A stretch of 5,804 nt of DNA, taken from positions 1 through 5,804 of the forward strand of contig CAZGLR010000166.1 of NCBI GenBank assembly GCA_964526635.1. The letters are read 5' to 3'. The stretch comes from CAZGLR01 sp964526635 (GTDB lineage Bacteria > Zixibacteria > MSB-5A5 > GN15 > JAAZOE01). Below are positions 4,825-5,804 of this stretch, in pieces. The first letter of the stretch is position 1; each line of letters opens with the position of its first letter. The notes beneath the pieces are model-generated. The model was not told where the DNA came from, searched no databases, and saw only the letters and a program-made list of their open reading frames with translations. A program made the translations under genes and the position numbers.

Positions 4825-5718
4825 ATGCTTCTGGGTGAAACTGCGGCAGTGGGAACCGCATTTTGCTGGGCCGGCGGAACGCTTCTCTTTGCGCTGTCCG
4901 GCCGTTTGATCGGTTCCTACAATGTTAATAAACTGCGTATCCCGATTGCAGCGATATTTCTGATTATAATCTTGATGGTCCGCTTCGGGACCCTCTTCCC
5001 CACCGGATTGAATAATCATGCGCTGCTGTATTTGTCGCTGTCCGGGATTGTCGGGCTGACGATCGGCGATTCCTTCTATTTCCGCGCCCTGGTAATTCTC
5101 GGACCACGGCAGGGTGCGCTGATGATGTCGCTGGTGCCGGTGATGACTGCCCTCTTTGCGTTTATCTCCCTCGGAGAAGAACTCTCCCTGTTTGCTATCA
5201 CCGGGATAATCGTCACTACCGCCGGTGTCGCCTGGGTGACCACCGATAAAAAGGAAATCATGATCCCCAGCCGCGAGGGCTCCAAAATCGTCGGTGTAAT
5301 CTGCGGCATTCTCGGCGCGGCCGGTCAGGCGTATGGTATGGTTCTCGCCAAAGAAGGCATGGCCGGATCAATGGAAGCGATGTCGGCGACGCTGGTACGG
5401 ATGCTGGCGGCGACTGTTTCGATATGGGTACTGGCGGTCTTTCGAGGTGAAATCAAATCGACCCTGGCTCAACTGAAGAATATGAGGGCGCTGGCGGCGG
5501 TCAATGGCGCGGCATTTCTTGGGCCGACGATCGGCGTCTGGCTTTCACTGGTCGCGATTAAATATACGCAGGCGGGGATTGCCGCGACGATCATGTCGAC
5601 ATTTCCGATTCTGGTGATACCGCAGGCGATGGTTTTCTATGGCGAGAAACCGACGATTCGATCTATTCTCGGTTCGATTATCGCTATTGCCGGGGTGGCG
5701 ATGTTGTTTTTGCATTAG
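4825..5718 (+). CDS. DMT-superfamily (EamA) transporter
   Basis: The 297-residue protein has the length and duplicated architecture of ten-helix EamA permeases. The first repeat spans about 4-140 and ends in LVPVMTALFAFISLGEELSL and GIIVTTAGVAWV. The second spans about 153-296 and ends in MSTFPILVIPQAMVFYGEKP and SIIAIAGVAML. The acidic residue in the EE/GE loop near the end of each repeat (E118-E119, E274) is a family hallmark. The family includes exporters of amino acids and metabolites in the inner membrane, and the substrate here is unknown. GGGGA eight bases before the ATG is the likely ribosome binding site. The gene ends in two consecutive stops (TAG TAG). As the last visible gene of the operon, it may export or import the substrate or product of the upstream enzymes. 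Confidence 0.9.
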   Translation: MLLGETAAVGTAFCWAGGTLLFALSGRLIGSYNVNKLRIPIAAIFLIIILMVRFGTLFPTGLNNHALLYLSLSGIVGLTIGDSFYFRALVILGPRQGALMMSLVPVMTALFAFISLGEELSLFAITGIIVTTAGVAWVTTDKKEIMIPSREGSKIVGVICGILGAAGQAYGMVLAKEGMAGSMEAMSATLVRMLAATVSIWVLAVFRGEIKSTLAQLKNMRALAAVNGAAFLGPTIGVWLSLVAIKYTQAGIAATIMSTFPILVIPQAMVFYGEKPTIRSILGSIIAIAGVAMLFLH

Positions 5719-5749
5719 TAGTATCGAGGGAGATGGTTGGTGCCCGGTA

Positions 5750-5769
5750 CCGCACCCGGCAGGGTGCGG
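5750..5769. other. Perfect GC-rich hairpin after the transporter gene
   Basis: CCGCACCC (5750-5757) and GGGTGCGG (5762-5769) pair perfectly around a GGCA loop, 31 nt past the transporter stop. No T-run follows on either strand, so it is not a textbook intrinsic terminator, though it could protect the mRNA 3' end or be a dispersed repeat. Its design, an 8-bp GC-rich stem with a four-base loop, parallels the hairpin at 227-246, but the sequences differ. The rest of 5719-5804 shows no gene start. Confidence 0.65.
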
Positions 5770-5804
5770 AATAGAGATTAAAGACAACATAGCTCAATAA
5801 ATAG

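Overview
This window reads as chromosomal DNA from a Gram-negative (diderm) bacterium of moderate GC. The main taxonomic clue is a PorV/PorQ-family outer-membrane beta-barrel protein, a family common in the Bacteroidota/FCB group and in related candidate phyla such as Zixibacteria. That placement is inference; there is no rRNA or other phylogenetic marker here. I see no phage, insertion sequence, CRISPR array or tRNA.

Layout. Positions 1-308 carry no convincing gene. They hold a repeat cluster: two copies of a 25-bp palindrome-bearing direct repeat (1-25 and 231-255), a seven-unit 15-bp tandem array (64-168) and a 17-bp duplication (194-227). Two minus-strand genes follow: a PorV/PorQ-like outer-membrane protein (309-1259) and, upstream of it, a secreted heavy-metal-associated (HMA) domain protein with a cysteine-rich tail (1368-1910). 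A clear intrinsic terminator separates them, and it abuts a likely promoter for the outer-membrane gene. A 312-bp intergenic region (1911-2222) separates this pair from a divergent plus-strand operon.

The plus-strand operon has four tightly packed genes: an extended-SDR NAD(P)-dependent epimerase/dehydratase (2223-3218), a small four-helix membrane protein of unknown family (3215-3634, 4-nt overlap), a fold-type I PLP enzyme of the class V aminotransferase superfamily (3649-4809) and a DMT/EamA-family transporter (4825-5718). The spacing argues for co-transcription. A small-molecule modification and export function is a reasonable guess, but no substrate can be named. The window ends in noncoding DNA with a perfect GC-rich hairpin (5750-5769).

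Nothing here is clearly a novel defence or mobile system. The parts most worth a second look are the repeat cluster at the left edge, the cysteine dodecapeptide repeat in the HMA protein, the compressed terminator-promoter junction that suggests a leaderless outer-membrane mRNA, and the unnamed four-gene operon.
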